This document shows, in pieces, positions 1 through 6,498 of a DNA stretch of 7,871 nucleotides. The notes beneath the pieces were generated by a model. That model made no database searches and was not told where the DNA came from. It was given only the letters and a program-made list of their open reading frames with translations. The DNA comes from Clostridiales bacterium (GTDB lineage Bacteria > Bacillota > Desulfitobacteriia > Desulfitobacteriales > Desulfitobacteriaceae): NCBI GenBank assembly GCA_027357125.1, contig DAHVVW010000086.1, positions 1 through 7,871 of the forward strand, written 5' to 3'. The position numbers and the translations under genes were made by a program. Position 1 is the stretch's first letter. The number at the start of each line of letters is the position of its first letter.

Positions 1-791
1 CAAGGTGCCGTCTGATAATACTGCTGGCCTGTGTAAATCATGGATCCCCAGCTAGGAATCGGAGGGGGTACTCCCACACCCATGTAACTGAGAGCACCTT
101 CCATAATGATATAGTTACCCACTTGGAGGGTGGCAAAGATAACCACCGGACCTACTATATTGGGGATGATGTGCCAGAAAATAATATGCCAAGCAGAGGC
201 TCCCACCGTCCTAGCGGCCTCTACATAGGAATTCTGAGCGATACTCAAGGTCTGTCCCCGAGCTACCCGGGCGACTTTGGCCCAGCCCAACACACCAATT
301 ACTACGTAGATTACTGTGACGCTAGGCTTGAGAATGGAAACCACTAAAATCACAAAGAGAAGGAAAGGAAAAGCCAGCATGGCATCCGTTATCCTCATGA
401 TCAGGACATCCAGCCACCCGCCCCTGAACCCAGCTATTACACCTAACAGCGTTCCTAACGTCAAACTGACTCCTGCGGCTATTATTCCAACTTGCAGGGA
501 AATCCGGGCTCCATAAATCAGCCTGCTTAAAACATCACGCCCTAGGTCATCGGTACCCAGAATGAATTTGGCGCTAGGCGGGACAGGCGCACCATAAGGG
601 GTGAGGCCATCTCCAAATGTCGTATAAGGGGAATAGGGTGCCAGAAAGTGAGCAAAAATAGTTACAATAAAAATCATTATAATTATACCCAACCCTACCA
701 GGGCTGCCCTGTTTTTGCGGAAACGATCCCACCCAGTTTCGTGCGTGAGCGTAACTTCACTGGGAACAAGGTCTTCTTCAATAATGGTCAT
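1..791 (-). CDS. DppC/OppC-type ABC transporter permease, C-terminus cut by window edge
   Basis: This is an inner-membrane permease subunit of a peptide/nickel-type (Dpp/Opp/Nik) ABC importer. It reads 263 codons without a stop and leaves the window; the family is usually about 280-300 residues, so only the last few dozen are missing. Visible features are a cytoplasmic N-terminus (1-29), a first membrane helix (about 31-51), the OppC-type signature LGTDDLGRD (79-86 region) followed by LSRLIYGARISL, hydrophobic helices near 97-120, 138-154 and 158-170, and the EAA loop (EAARTVGASA from 191, ending IIPN near 211) that contacts the ATPase. The ATG at 789-791 is chosen because GGGAGG (800-805) lies 8 bases upstream. 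It is the last gene seen in the co-directional cluster, 79 bases after the ferredoxin. No DppB-type partner precedes it, which is unusual. The substrate (peptide, nickel or other small molecule) cannot be told from this subunit. The family call is secure. Confidence 0.95.
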   Translation of the reverse strand, partial: MTIIEEDLVPSEVTLTHETGWDRFRKNRAALVGLGIIIMIFIVTIFAHFLAPYSPYTTFGDGLTPYGAPVPPSAKFILGTDDLGRDVLSRLIYGARISLQVGIIAAGVSLTLGTLLGVIAGFRGGWLDVLIMRITDAMLAFPFLLFVILVVSILKPSVTVIYVVIGVLGWAKVARVARGQTLSIAQNSYVEAARTVGASAWHIIFWHIIPNIVGPVVIFATLQVGNYIIMEGALSYMGVGVPPPIPSWGSMIYTGQQYYQTAP

Positions 792-870
792 GAACACTTC
801 CTCCCTTTATTAGGGCAGCTTCCATATCTCGTCAAAGTGCTGGTACTCTGTAGGAATACGGTAGAATTTC

Positions 871-1074
871 TTATAATCGCATGGGTAATGGAATGTAGAA
901 TTGAATTGCTTCCTTATGGCATTCGACGTAACAAGCTCCGCAATGCCAACACTCTTCGGCATAATTTACTTCCGGTGGCTTTTTTGATTTCGAACCATAA
1001 AAGACATTTTCTGAGCATACTTCTACACAAATTCCGCAATTATCACACTTATCAATGTCGATTATCGGTGGCAA
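871..1074 (-). CDS. Two-cluster [4Fe-4S] ferredoxin, AprB-like, TTG start
   Basis: This is a 67-residue soluble electron carrier. Eight cysteines form two CxxCxxCxxxC motifs (C10, C13, C16, C20 and C42, C45, C48, C52), the pattern of a bacterial 2x[4Fe-4S] ferredoxin. The proline that usually follows the fourth cysteine is absent in both motifs (CS and CH). The aromatic second motif (CWHCGAC) and the short IPLP-containing tail recall the small ferredoxin-like partners of AprA-type flavoproteins (AprB is longer); this subgroup assignment is from memory. The start is TTG (1072-1074): AGGAGGT lies 6 bases upstream and there is no in-frame ATG nearby. The flavoprotein stop codon is only 24 bases upstream, so the two are surely co-transcribed and probably form one complex in which the ferredoxin passes electrons to or from the FAD. 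Confidence 0.93.
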   Translation of the reverse strand: MPPIIDIDKCDNCGICVEVCSENVFYGSKSKKPPEVNYAEECWHCGACYVECHKEAIQFYIPLPMRL

Positions 1075-1080
1075 GAGTAC

Positions 1081-1087
1081 ACCTCCT
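1081..1087 (-). promoter_or_regulatory. Shine-Dalgarno AGGAGGT that fixes the ferredoxin TTG start
   Basis: A full AGGAGGT lies 6 bases before the TTG at 1072-1074. It is the only good ribosome site here, and no ATG or GTG is in frame between it and the first cysteine motif. Confidence 0.85.
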
Positions 1088-1098
1088 TTTCAGGTTCA

Positions 1099-2817
1099 TC
1101 AAAGTGCTATCGACGTAACTATAATTTTTGGGCCGTCTCTCTTGACGGCCAGAAACTTACGCCAGTTGACATCATCCTGCTGAGGATAATCTGCTCTGAA
1201 ATGGTAACCTGGAACAAACCTGCTTTCTTTCCTCGTAAGAGCAGCCCACATTATTCCTTCTCCAATATCTGCCAGATTGAAAATTTCCAATGTACGGTAG
1301 ATATCATGAGGGTTCTTAACATATATCTCTCGCAACATTCTCTGCCGCAAACGGGAAATGTGATCAAGCCCAGCTTGCAACAAGGTTTCAGAACGGATCA
1401 AGCCACTATAATGATCCATAATGTTTTGTAGAGCAAGCTGGGCTTCCTGCCAGGTGGCTCCTGATTTACGGCCGGTAAGTTCACGGATTAGTTCTTTCCT
1501 TTCCAGAACTTCTTTTTCTATTGCCAGATCCTTAACCATATGCTTTCGGGTACGGCTACGCTCGGCCGCCTGCTCACCGGCAATCCAACCAAGGGTCAGG
1601 GCACCGGGAAGGACAGAGCGTTTTACTCCCCCGATCGCGTCCCCTGCAGCATAGAGGCCCGGAATATTTGTCTCACAACGTGTATTTACGTGAATCCCCG
1701 AATTTCCGGCACTTAATTTAGGCTCGTATACAGTGAATTCAATAGGATGTTTGCCCAGGTCAATACCTTCCTGCTCCAAATAACGGAGAAATAGTGTATT
1801 CCCTTCATTGTGCAAAGCCCAGCGGATATAGTCTATTTGTGCGGGAGTATTGGCAGTACAATCCATGTAAATTGGTCCGCGCCCCTCCTTAACTTCCTGG
1901 AAGAAAGCCAAATTACTCTCAAGAGCTTTTTGTATAGCGCCGACAGCCATCGACCCGTGTATTCCTTCATTACCCGTACCGACCGTCATATCAGTCTGAG
2001 TATCCCCCAAAGGCCTACCTAAGGCATTGCGCAATACACCTGGGACATAAGAGCCTCTACCGCAACGCTGGAAGTTCTTGGGTCCGGTCTGCGTGGTAGT
2101 AAATTCCATGTTCACTAATTCTACTCCTGACCTAAAAGCCATTGCATGTCCGTCACCGGTCTCACTGGGGGGGAACCCCGTATTAAAAGACATCCCCGTA
2201 GGGTTGCGATAAAGCCGGAAAACGCTGCCCGTAGTTATGACAATGCTCTTAGCCTTAAACAGAAAAACTTCCGGTTGCCTCGTGTTGACACCCATACATC
2301 CGATTATTTCTCCGTCCCTCACAAGCAGATCTGTAACCATCACCCGGTTTAATATTCTTACAGCCCTTTTACGCGCTTCGTTGGTTAGTTTAACTTTCAT
2401 ATCCCTGCCGGCAAAATGCACAAAACTAGGTTCGCGATGAATCTTCTTAACCAACCGGAAAGCGCCGTTTTCATCGCGCATGGGTACGCCAAACCGTTCC
2501 AAGTCCAGGATTCTTTGGTAGCTATTACTGGCAATGGTATGAACCAAATCCTGGTATATAAATCCACCGGCATTCCTGGTATGATCTTCAACCATATCTT
2601 CCACAGTATATTCCGGACCGTGAATAGGCGGTATGTAAGCCCAACAGTGGTCAATTCCCGTGGCTGCACTCCCGCTTCTCCGGGTATTACCCTTTTCTAC
2701 CAAAGTAACATCAACACCTAATTCACGGGCTCGGATTGCCGCTAAACATCCGGCAATCCCTCCGCCAATGATCAACACATCAGTTTCAATCACAGTTTCC
2801 GGCCACATCTCGCTCAA
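1099..2817 (-). CDS. FAD-dependent oxidoreductase, AprA-like branch of the fumarate reductase/succinate dehydrogenase flavoprotein family, TTG start
   Basis: This is a 572-residue cytoplasmic flavoprotein. An N-terminal FAD-binding fold has GGGIAG at 18-23 and the ribose-binding Glu at 41 (LVEK). Next come RRSGSAATG (46-54), TGDGHAM (220-226), the GIH-containing SAGNSGIHVN (369-378) and the second FAD motif AAGDAIGG (390-397). The C-terminal helical domain ends with ESRF, DYPQQDD and NW (531-552), as in SdhA/FrdA/AprA. At the place where SdhA/FrdA carry RDVVxR with the catalytic Arg, this protein reads HGSMAVGAI (287-295), so it is probably not a fumarate reductase. A dedicated ferredoxin gene 24 bases downstream supports an AprAB-like pair acting on an unknown substrate. 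The open frame continues upstream to 3054, but the family domain begins at the TTG at 2815-2817, which has GGAGGTG 6 bases before it. The upstream frame is leader, not protein. Confidence 0.9.
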   Translation of the reverse strand: MSEMWPETVIETDVLIIGGGIAGCLAAIRARELGVDVTLVEKGNTRRSGSAATGIDHCWAYIPPIHGPEYTVEDMVEDHTRNAGGFIYQDLVHTIASNSYQRILDLERFGVPMRDENGAFRLVKKIHREPSFVHFAGRDMKVKLTNEARKRAVRILNRVMVTDLLVRDGEIIGCMGVNTRQPEVFLFKAKSIVITTGSVFRLYRNPTGMSFNTGFPPSETGDGHAMAFRSGVELVNMEFTTTQTGPKNFQRCGRGSYVPGVLRNALGRPLGDTQTDMTVGTGNEGIHGSMAVGAIQKALESNLAFFQEVKEGRGPIYMDCTANTPAQIDYIRWALHNEGNTLFLRYLEQEGIDLGKHPIEFTVYEPKLSAGNSGIHVNTRCETNIPGLYAAGDAIGGVKRSVLPGALTLGWIAGEQAAERSRTRKHMVKDLAIEKEVLERKELIRELTGRKSGATWQEAQLALQNIMDHYSGLIRSETLLQAGLDHISRLRQRMLREIYVKNPHDIYRTLEIFNLADIGEGIMWAALTRKESRFVPGYHFRADYPQQDDVNWRKFLAVKRDGPKIIVTSIAL

Positions 2818-2823
2818 AATCAC

Positions 2824-2830
2824 CACCTCC
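2824..2830 (-). promoter_or_regulatory. Shine-Dalgarno GGAGGTG that fixes the flavoprotein TTG start
   Basis: GGAGGTG ends 6 bases before the TTG at 2815-2817. The next in-frame ATG downstream (fourth codon) is about 15 bases from this site, too far. The in-frame ATG upstream overlaps the site itself. The TTG start gives an N-terminus of normal length before the FAD motif. Confidence 0.8.
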
Positions 2831-2850
2831 ATAATTGCTAGAGTCTCTTG

Positions 2851-2884
2851 CCGACCTTTAATGTAAATCACTTGTTCCGGTCGG
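2851..2884 (-). repeat. Inverted repeat in the flavoprotein leader (6-base arms, 22-base loop)
   Basis: CCGACC (2851-2856) and GGTCGG (2879-2884) are exact reverse complements, 22 bases apart, within the untranslated leader. They could form a GC-rich stem in the mRNA about 25 bases before the ribosome site. No T-run follows, so it is not an intrinsic terminator. It may be chance. Confidence 0.4.
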
Positions 2885-2924
2885 TTTCCCGTGCAATATC
2901 TGTTATTTCCTACTCCCCCGTTTC

Positions 2925-2941
2925 GTACCGCTATGCGGTAC
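2925..2941. repeat. Perfect 17-base dyad GTACCGC-TAT-GCGGTAC, candidate operator or leader hairpin
   Basis: Two 7-base arms with a 3-base centre are exactly complementary. The dyad lies about 20-30 bases downstream of the predicted transcription start of the promoter at 2965-2993. It is not followed by a T-run on the minus strand, so it is not a simple terminator. A repressor operator or a leader hairpin is the likeliest reading. The IclR-family regulator encoded at 6499-7293 is the obvious candidate ligand, but nothing here proves that. Confidence 0.6.
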
Positions 2942-2964
2942 TCATGGCCGCACTTATTAGATAT

Positions 2965-2993
2965 AAAATACACCTCAATAAATTGCTTGTCAA
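2965..2993 (-). promoter_or_regulatory. Sigma-A-like promoter for flavoprotein-ferredoxin-permease
   Basis: A perfect -35 box TTGACA (2988-2993) is separated by 17 bases from TATTTT (2965-2970), a 4/6 match to the -10 consensus, in an AT-rich stretch just after the molybdopterin gene stop. The predicted start of transcription is near 2958, giving a leader of about 140 bases before the TTG at 2817. This is the best promoter-like sequence found in the gaps of the window, and it would make the three downstream genes at least partly independent of the iclR promoter. Confidence 0.6.
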
Positions 2994-3002
2994 TTAGTTT
3001 TT

Positions 3003-5165
3003 TTAATATTTGGAATATTCTTGATAATAGTCCTTTACCTTTTCTACGGCACACAAGAGAGACTTAAAACCGGGAAAACCAGAAATAGGATCGAGGTAAT
3101 CGGCTTCAATTAAAGTGTTGACATCGGCCTGAGGGTATGCGTGATACATGTGGACTACCCCGGGCTGCACTGTTGCAGTCAGGTTGGCTTGCACAACAAT
3201 AAATCCTTGGGGAGTGGACAGCTTGATCCGGTCATCTTGGGTAATTCCCAGTTGTTGGGCATCAAGGGGATTGAGGTCGGCAGCCGGCTCTCGCCGCAGG
3301 CTTCGCGTCCACGATAAACGAAAGGTGCGCGAGTGGATGAACATGGGCAGACGCGAACCGGTATTGAAGATATACGGGTAGCGGGCGGCCAGATCCGGAG
3401 TGGCCTGCAGGCTGTATTTGGGTGGCTCGTATACGGGTAAACCTTTATAACCATGGGAAGAAGCATATTGTTCCAATAGCACTGACTTGAACTCCACTTT
3501 GCCGGACGGCGTTGGGAAACCCTCTTCCAGGTATTTTCTCTCTCCAAGCTTGATGGGGTGGGGCACAGGCATCCCTGCGGGATGTTTTTTCAACTCCTCC
3601 ACGGTCAGGCCACTTGGCACCAGTATCCAATCCAGAGATGCTTCATAGCCGGAAGCCAATAAAGTGTCATTTAATGTCAACCTTTTGGCCAAGTCAAAGA
3701 TAATGTCCGTATCAGGGCGCGAGTCGTATAGTGGGGTGATGACCGGCTGGGTATAGATTACGTAATTGTCCGGGTAGCACCCCAGTTCGCTGCGCTCCAG
3801 TGAACTGCTGGCCGGAAGAATGATATCTGCATATTTTGCACTGTCCGTCATAAAAAGATCAACATCAACAAAAAAATCTAATTTCTGTAGGCTATCCAGC
3901 ATAAAATCAGAATCCGGCCACATGCGGTGGTTGATCCCAAAAGCTAACATGGTCTTGAGGGGATAAGGTTTTTGCGTTTGAATTTGCCAGGGTAAATGCA
4001 TGGCCTGGGCCTCATCGACCAGACGACTCCAGACCGGAAATTTTTCCTGTCCCAGCCGCGGCGGCATTTCTTCCCACGTCTTCACCTGGCAATAATCATG
4101 CTTCCGAGTAACAAAGCCTGCATAAGTATAAAGATAGATGTCCGCAGGAGTTACCCTATTGCCTCCGTAAACATCGTAATTTCCGGTAAGGGCTACCAAA
4201 GCCAGGGCCGCGCGATAATTCTGTACGCCGTTGGTATGGTGCACCACGGGAGCAGCGCTGGGCATGAAGGCCGCCGGTTTAGTGGTTGCATAAAGGCGGG
4301 CGGCGGCCACGATCTTCCCGGCTGGCACAGCAGTAATGGTCGCAACCTTTTCCGGAGAGAAATTTTGCACATATTCCCGAAATTCTTCGAAGCCGTAAGT
4401 ATGATCGCTGATAAACGCCCGGTCGTAAAGTCCTTCGTTGATGATCACATGAGCCATGGCCAAGGCCAGGGCTCCATCAGTGCCCGGTTTTAATTGCAGG
4501 TGGAGATCGGCACGGGCAGCAACCGGTGTATAGCGAGGATCGACGGCTATGATTTTAAGCCCCTTTTCTTTGGCATCTAACAACCCGCGCACGGCAGGAG
4601 TATTGGTATGAAAGGGATTTGCACTCCAAACCAGCAGACATTGGGCATTTTTAATATCCGGGCGGGTGCGACCATAGCCAAAGAGCAACTTCCAGGCCAT
4701 ATCCATGGCCTTAAAGCAGGTGCTGGACTCCGTGCAATAGTTGGGTGAGCCAAAGGCATGGGCCAACCTTTGTAAAAAGGGGCGCATCCATTTGCTAAAT
4801 CCAACAAAGAAAACTACGGATTCGGGTCCGTACTGCACTTTGGCTTGCTTAAGTTTTTCAGCCACCTCATCCAGGGCTTCATCCCAGGAAATGGCGGTGA
4901 ATTTTCCCGACCCTCTGGGGCCTACCCTTTTTAAGGGGGTCTTGATCCGGTCTTCATGATAGACGTATTGACGGGTAGCTGCTCCCTTGGCACAGAGAGT
5001 CCCTGCATTATAAGGGTTGTCTTTGCTGCCCTCTATTTTAACGATTTTGCTGTCTTTTACATAAACATCCATACCACAGACATTGTCGCAAATGCCACAA
5101 ACGGACTTTCTCACTTCTATACCCGTTTCCCCACCGGGAATTTTACTTTGCCATAACCCGGTCAT
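3003..5165 (-). CDS. Molybdopterin (Mo/W) oxidoreductase, DMSO reductase family, cytoplasmic, cysteine-ligated
   Basis: This is a 720-residue bis-pterin-guanine-dinucleotide enzyme with one N-terminal [4Fe-4S] cluster: C23, C26, C30 and C58, the last in LCAKG with the usual Lys after it. Pterin-binding motifs follow, with ISWDEALDE (92-100), the AFGSPN segment (137-142), SANPFHTN (181-188), and DPRYTPVAARAD (209-220). C150 in SSTC is at the position of the metal-ligating Cys in thiosulfate/polysulfide reductases and acetylene hydratase. The C-terminal domain carries TPSGKVEF (552-559) and the beta-barrel DADLNPLDA-type segment near 629-636. There is no twin-arginine signal, so it stays in the cytoplasm, and no dedicated FeS or membrane subunit lies beside it. 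Length and layout resemble acetylene hydratase-like enzymes as well as unassigned clostridial oxidoreductases, so the reaction is unknown. The ATG at 5163-5165 follows GGAGGGG by about 7 bases, and GDH ends 31 bases upstream. Confidence 0.93.
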   Translation of the reverse strand: MTGLWQSKIPGGETGIEVRKSVCGICDNVCGMDVYVKDSKIVKIEGSKDNPYNAGTLCAKGAATRQYVYHEDRIKTPLKRVGPRGSGKFTAISWDEALDEVAEKLKQAKVQYGPESVVFFVGFSKWMRPFLQRLAHAFGSPNYCTESSTCFKAMDMAWKLLFGYGRTRPDIKNAQCLLVWSANPFHTNTPAVRGLLDAKEKGLKIIAVDPRYTPVAARADLHLQLKPGTDGALALAMAHVIINEGLYDRAFISDHTYGFEEFREYVQNFSPEKVATITAVPAGKIVAAARLYATTKPAAFMPSAAPVVHHTNGVQNYRAALALVALTGNYDVYGGNRVTPADIYLYTYAGFVTRKHDYCQVKTWEEMPPRLGQEKFPVWSRLVDEAQAMHLPWQIQTQKPYPLKTMLAFGINHRMWPDSDFMLDSLQKLDFFVDVDLFMTDSAKYADIILPASSSLERSELGCYPDNYVIYTQPVITPLYDSRPDTDIIFDLAKRLTLNDTLLASGYEASLDWILVPSGLTVEELKKHPAGMPVPHPIKLGERKYLEEGFPTPSGKVEFKSVLLEQYASSHGYKGLPVYEPPKYSLQATPDLAARYPYIFNTGSRLPMFIHSRTFRLSWTRSLRREPAADLNPLDAQQLGITQDDRIKLSTPQGFIVVQANLTATVQPGVVHMYHAYPQADVNTLIEADYLDPISGFPGFKSLLCAVEKVKDYYQEYSKY

Positions 5166-5170
5166 ATTTT

Positions 5171-5190
5171 ATCCCCTCCATCGATGGGAT
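5171..5190 (-). repeat. Small dyad around the molybdopterin gene ribosome site
   Basis: CCATCGATGG (5178-5187) is a perfect 10-base palindrome next to the GGAGGGG ribosome site. An alternative stem pairs ATCCC (5186-5190, minus strand) with GGGAT (5171-5175), which would hide part of the site. It could tune translation or be chance. Confidence 0.3.
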
Positions 5191-5196
5191 TTTATT

Positions 5197-6465
5197 TTAC
5201 AGAAAGAGCCCGCGCAACAACATTGCTTTTTTTACCCTTTCTAGGGCAATCATATAGGCAGCTGTGCGCATGGATACCTGCTCACGCCGGGCAAGTTCAA
5301 AAACCTCCCGAAAACTGCTTACCATGCGCTGGCGCAATTCTCGGTTCACTTCATCTTTGGACCAAAAAAAGTGTTGGATTCCCTGCACCCATTCAAAATA
5401 AGAAACGACCACACCGCCTGCATTAGCTAAAATATCAGGGATAACCATGATCCCGCTTTGATAAAGGATTTCGTCCGCACCAGCGGTTACGGGACCGTTG
5501 GCTGCTTCAGCCACAATTTTTGCCCTGATGTCAGCCGCATTTGCTTCAGTGATTTGGTTTTCTAAAGCTGCCGGGATAAGAATATCGCATTCCAGGCCGA
5601 GGAGTTCCTGTTGGGTCATTGGCGTGGCACCGGGATAACCGGCCACCGTTCCTGTGCGTACTTTGAATTCCTTGACTTCGGCAATATCCAGACCATCGGC
5701 ACGGTAAATTCCTCCATGCGAATCGCTGACAGCAACCACCCGGCATCCCAAGTCTTTTAAATAAGTTGCCGCAACTGAACCGGCGTTGCCGAATCCCTGC
5801 ACAGCCACAGTAGCTTTGCCCAAGTCGAGACCCGTGTAGGAGGCTGCTTCCTCGATGGTATAAATGCAGCCCCTGCCGGTCGCCTCATTACGGCCCTGGG
5901 AACCGCCAAGTTCGATGGGCTTACCCGTTACCACCGCCGGCACGGAATAACCGTGCTGCATGCTGTAAGTATCCATAATCCAGGCCATGACCTGGGGATT
6001 AGTGTTCACATCCGGAGCCGGAATATCCTTCTCCGGTCCGATGATAATACTAATCTCCATCGTATACCGTCTGGTCAAACGCTCCAGTTCACTCAAAGAC
6101 AGTTCCTTGGGGTTGCAGATAATGGCCCCTTTAGCTCCCCCGTAAGGAATATTCACTACTGCGCATTTCCAGGTCATCAATGCCGCCAAGGCAATAACTT
6201 CTTCTAAAGTAACGTCCTGGTGGAACCGGATACCACCCTTCGCCGGCCCCCTAGCCAGGTTATGCTGGACGCGATAGCCCTGGTAGACCTCCAGTGAACC
6301 ATCGTCCTTGCGAATTGGAACAGATACAGTCAAGATGCGTTTCGGTTCATGGAGGACTTTTAGGAGCCCAGAATCCAACCCCAGGTAGCTTGCTGCCCGT
6401 TCAACCTGCAAAAAGGTTGATTTAAGCAGCTCGTTACTACTTTTAGAATAGTTTTCTTTAGACAT
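5197..6465 (-). CDS. gdhA: Glu/Leu/Phe/Val dehydrogenase, most likely glutamate dehydrogenase (RocG/GudB-like)
   Basis: This 422-residue enzyme interconverts glutamate with 2-oxoglutarate plus ammonium, using NAD(P). Length and order match hexameric GDH. The substrate domain has AKGGIR (75-80, K76 for the substrate carboxylate), K100 in TWK, catalytic K112 in PYGGAKGA and D152 in APDVNT. The nucleotide-binding domain has GFGNAGS (224-230). S355 in VVSYFEW fits the serine used for glutamate recognition, which argues against a leucine or phenylalanine dehydrogenase (those are also shorter). Asp248 after the second strand suggests NAD rather than NADP, but weakly. The ATG at 6463-6465 has AGGAGGT 7 bases upstream. 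It sits 33 bases after iclR and 31 before the Mo/W enzyme, so it is probably a catabolic GDH expressed with this pathway rather than the housekeeping ammonium-assimilating enzyme (inference). Confidence 0.95.
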   Translation of the reverse strand: MSKENYSKSSNELLKSTFLQVERAASYLGLDSGLLKVLHEPKRILTVSVPIRKDDGSLEVYQGYRVQHNLARGPAKGGIRFHQDVTLEEVIALAALMTWKCAVVNIPYGGAKGAIICNPKELSLSELERLTRRYTMEISIIIGPEKDIPAPDVNTNPQVMAWIMDTYSMQHGYSVPAVVTGKPIELGGSQGRNEATGRGCIYTIEEAASYTGLDLGKATVAVQGFGNAGSVAATYLKDLGCRVVAVSDSHGGIYRADGLDIAEVKEFKVRTGTVAGYPGATPMTQQELLGLECDILIPAALENQITEANAADIRAKIVAEAANGPVTAGADEILYQSGIMVIPDILANAGGVVVSYFEWVQGIQHFFWSKDEVNRELRQRMVSSFREVFELARREQVSMRTAAYMIALERVKKAMLLRGLFL

Positions 6466-6498
6466 AAAAAGATACCTCCTATCTCAAAACTAAATTTT

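Noticed and set aside
648..1118. Plus-strand open frame of 156 codons
   Set aside because: It is antisense to the permease start and the whole ferredoxin gene. It shows no recognisable domain, and the minus strand carries clear cysteine motifs and ribosome sites.
1099..2817. Annotation as true dissimilatory APS reductase alpha subunit (AprA)
   Set aside because: The protein is shorter than AprA as I recall it, and no sat, qmo or full-length AprB is present. Only the broader AprA-like family call is supported.
2976..2996. Weak hairpin AATTG-ACAAG-CAATT after the Mo/W gene as a terminator
   Set aside because: The arms are only 5 AT-rich base pairs and no T-run follows. It coincides with the -35 box of the internal promoter.
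2818..3054. N-terminal extension of the flavoprotein by 79 residues from a GTG at 3052-3054
   Set aside because: It would overlap the Mo/W gene and run through the promoter and dyad. The residues show no family similarity, and a good ribosome site with TTG is present at 2817.
3996..4493. Plus-strand open frame of 165 codons
   Set aside because: It lies wholly antisense to the molybdopterin gene, its translation resembles no family, and it has no convincing ribosome site.
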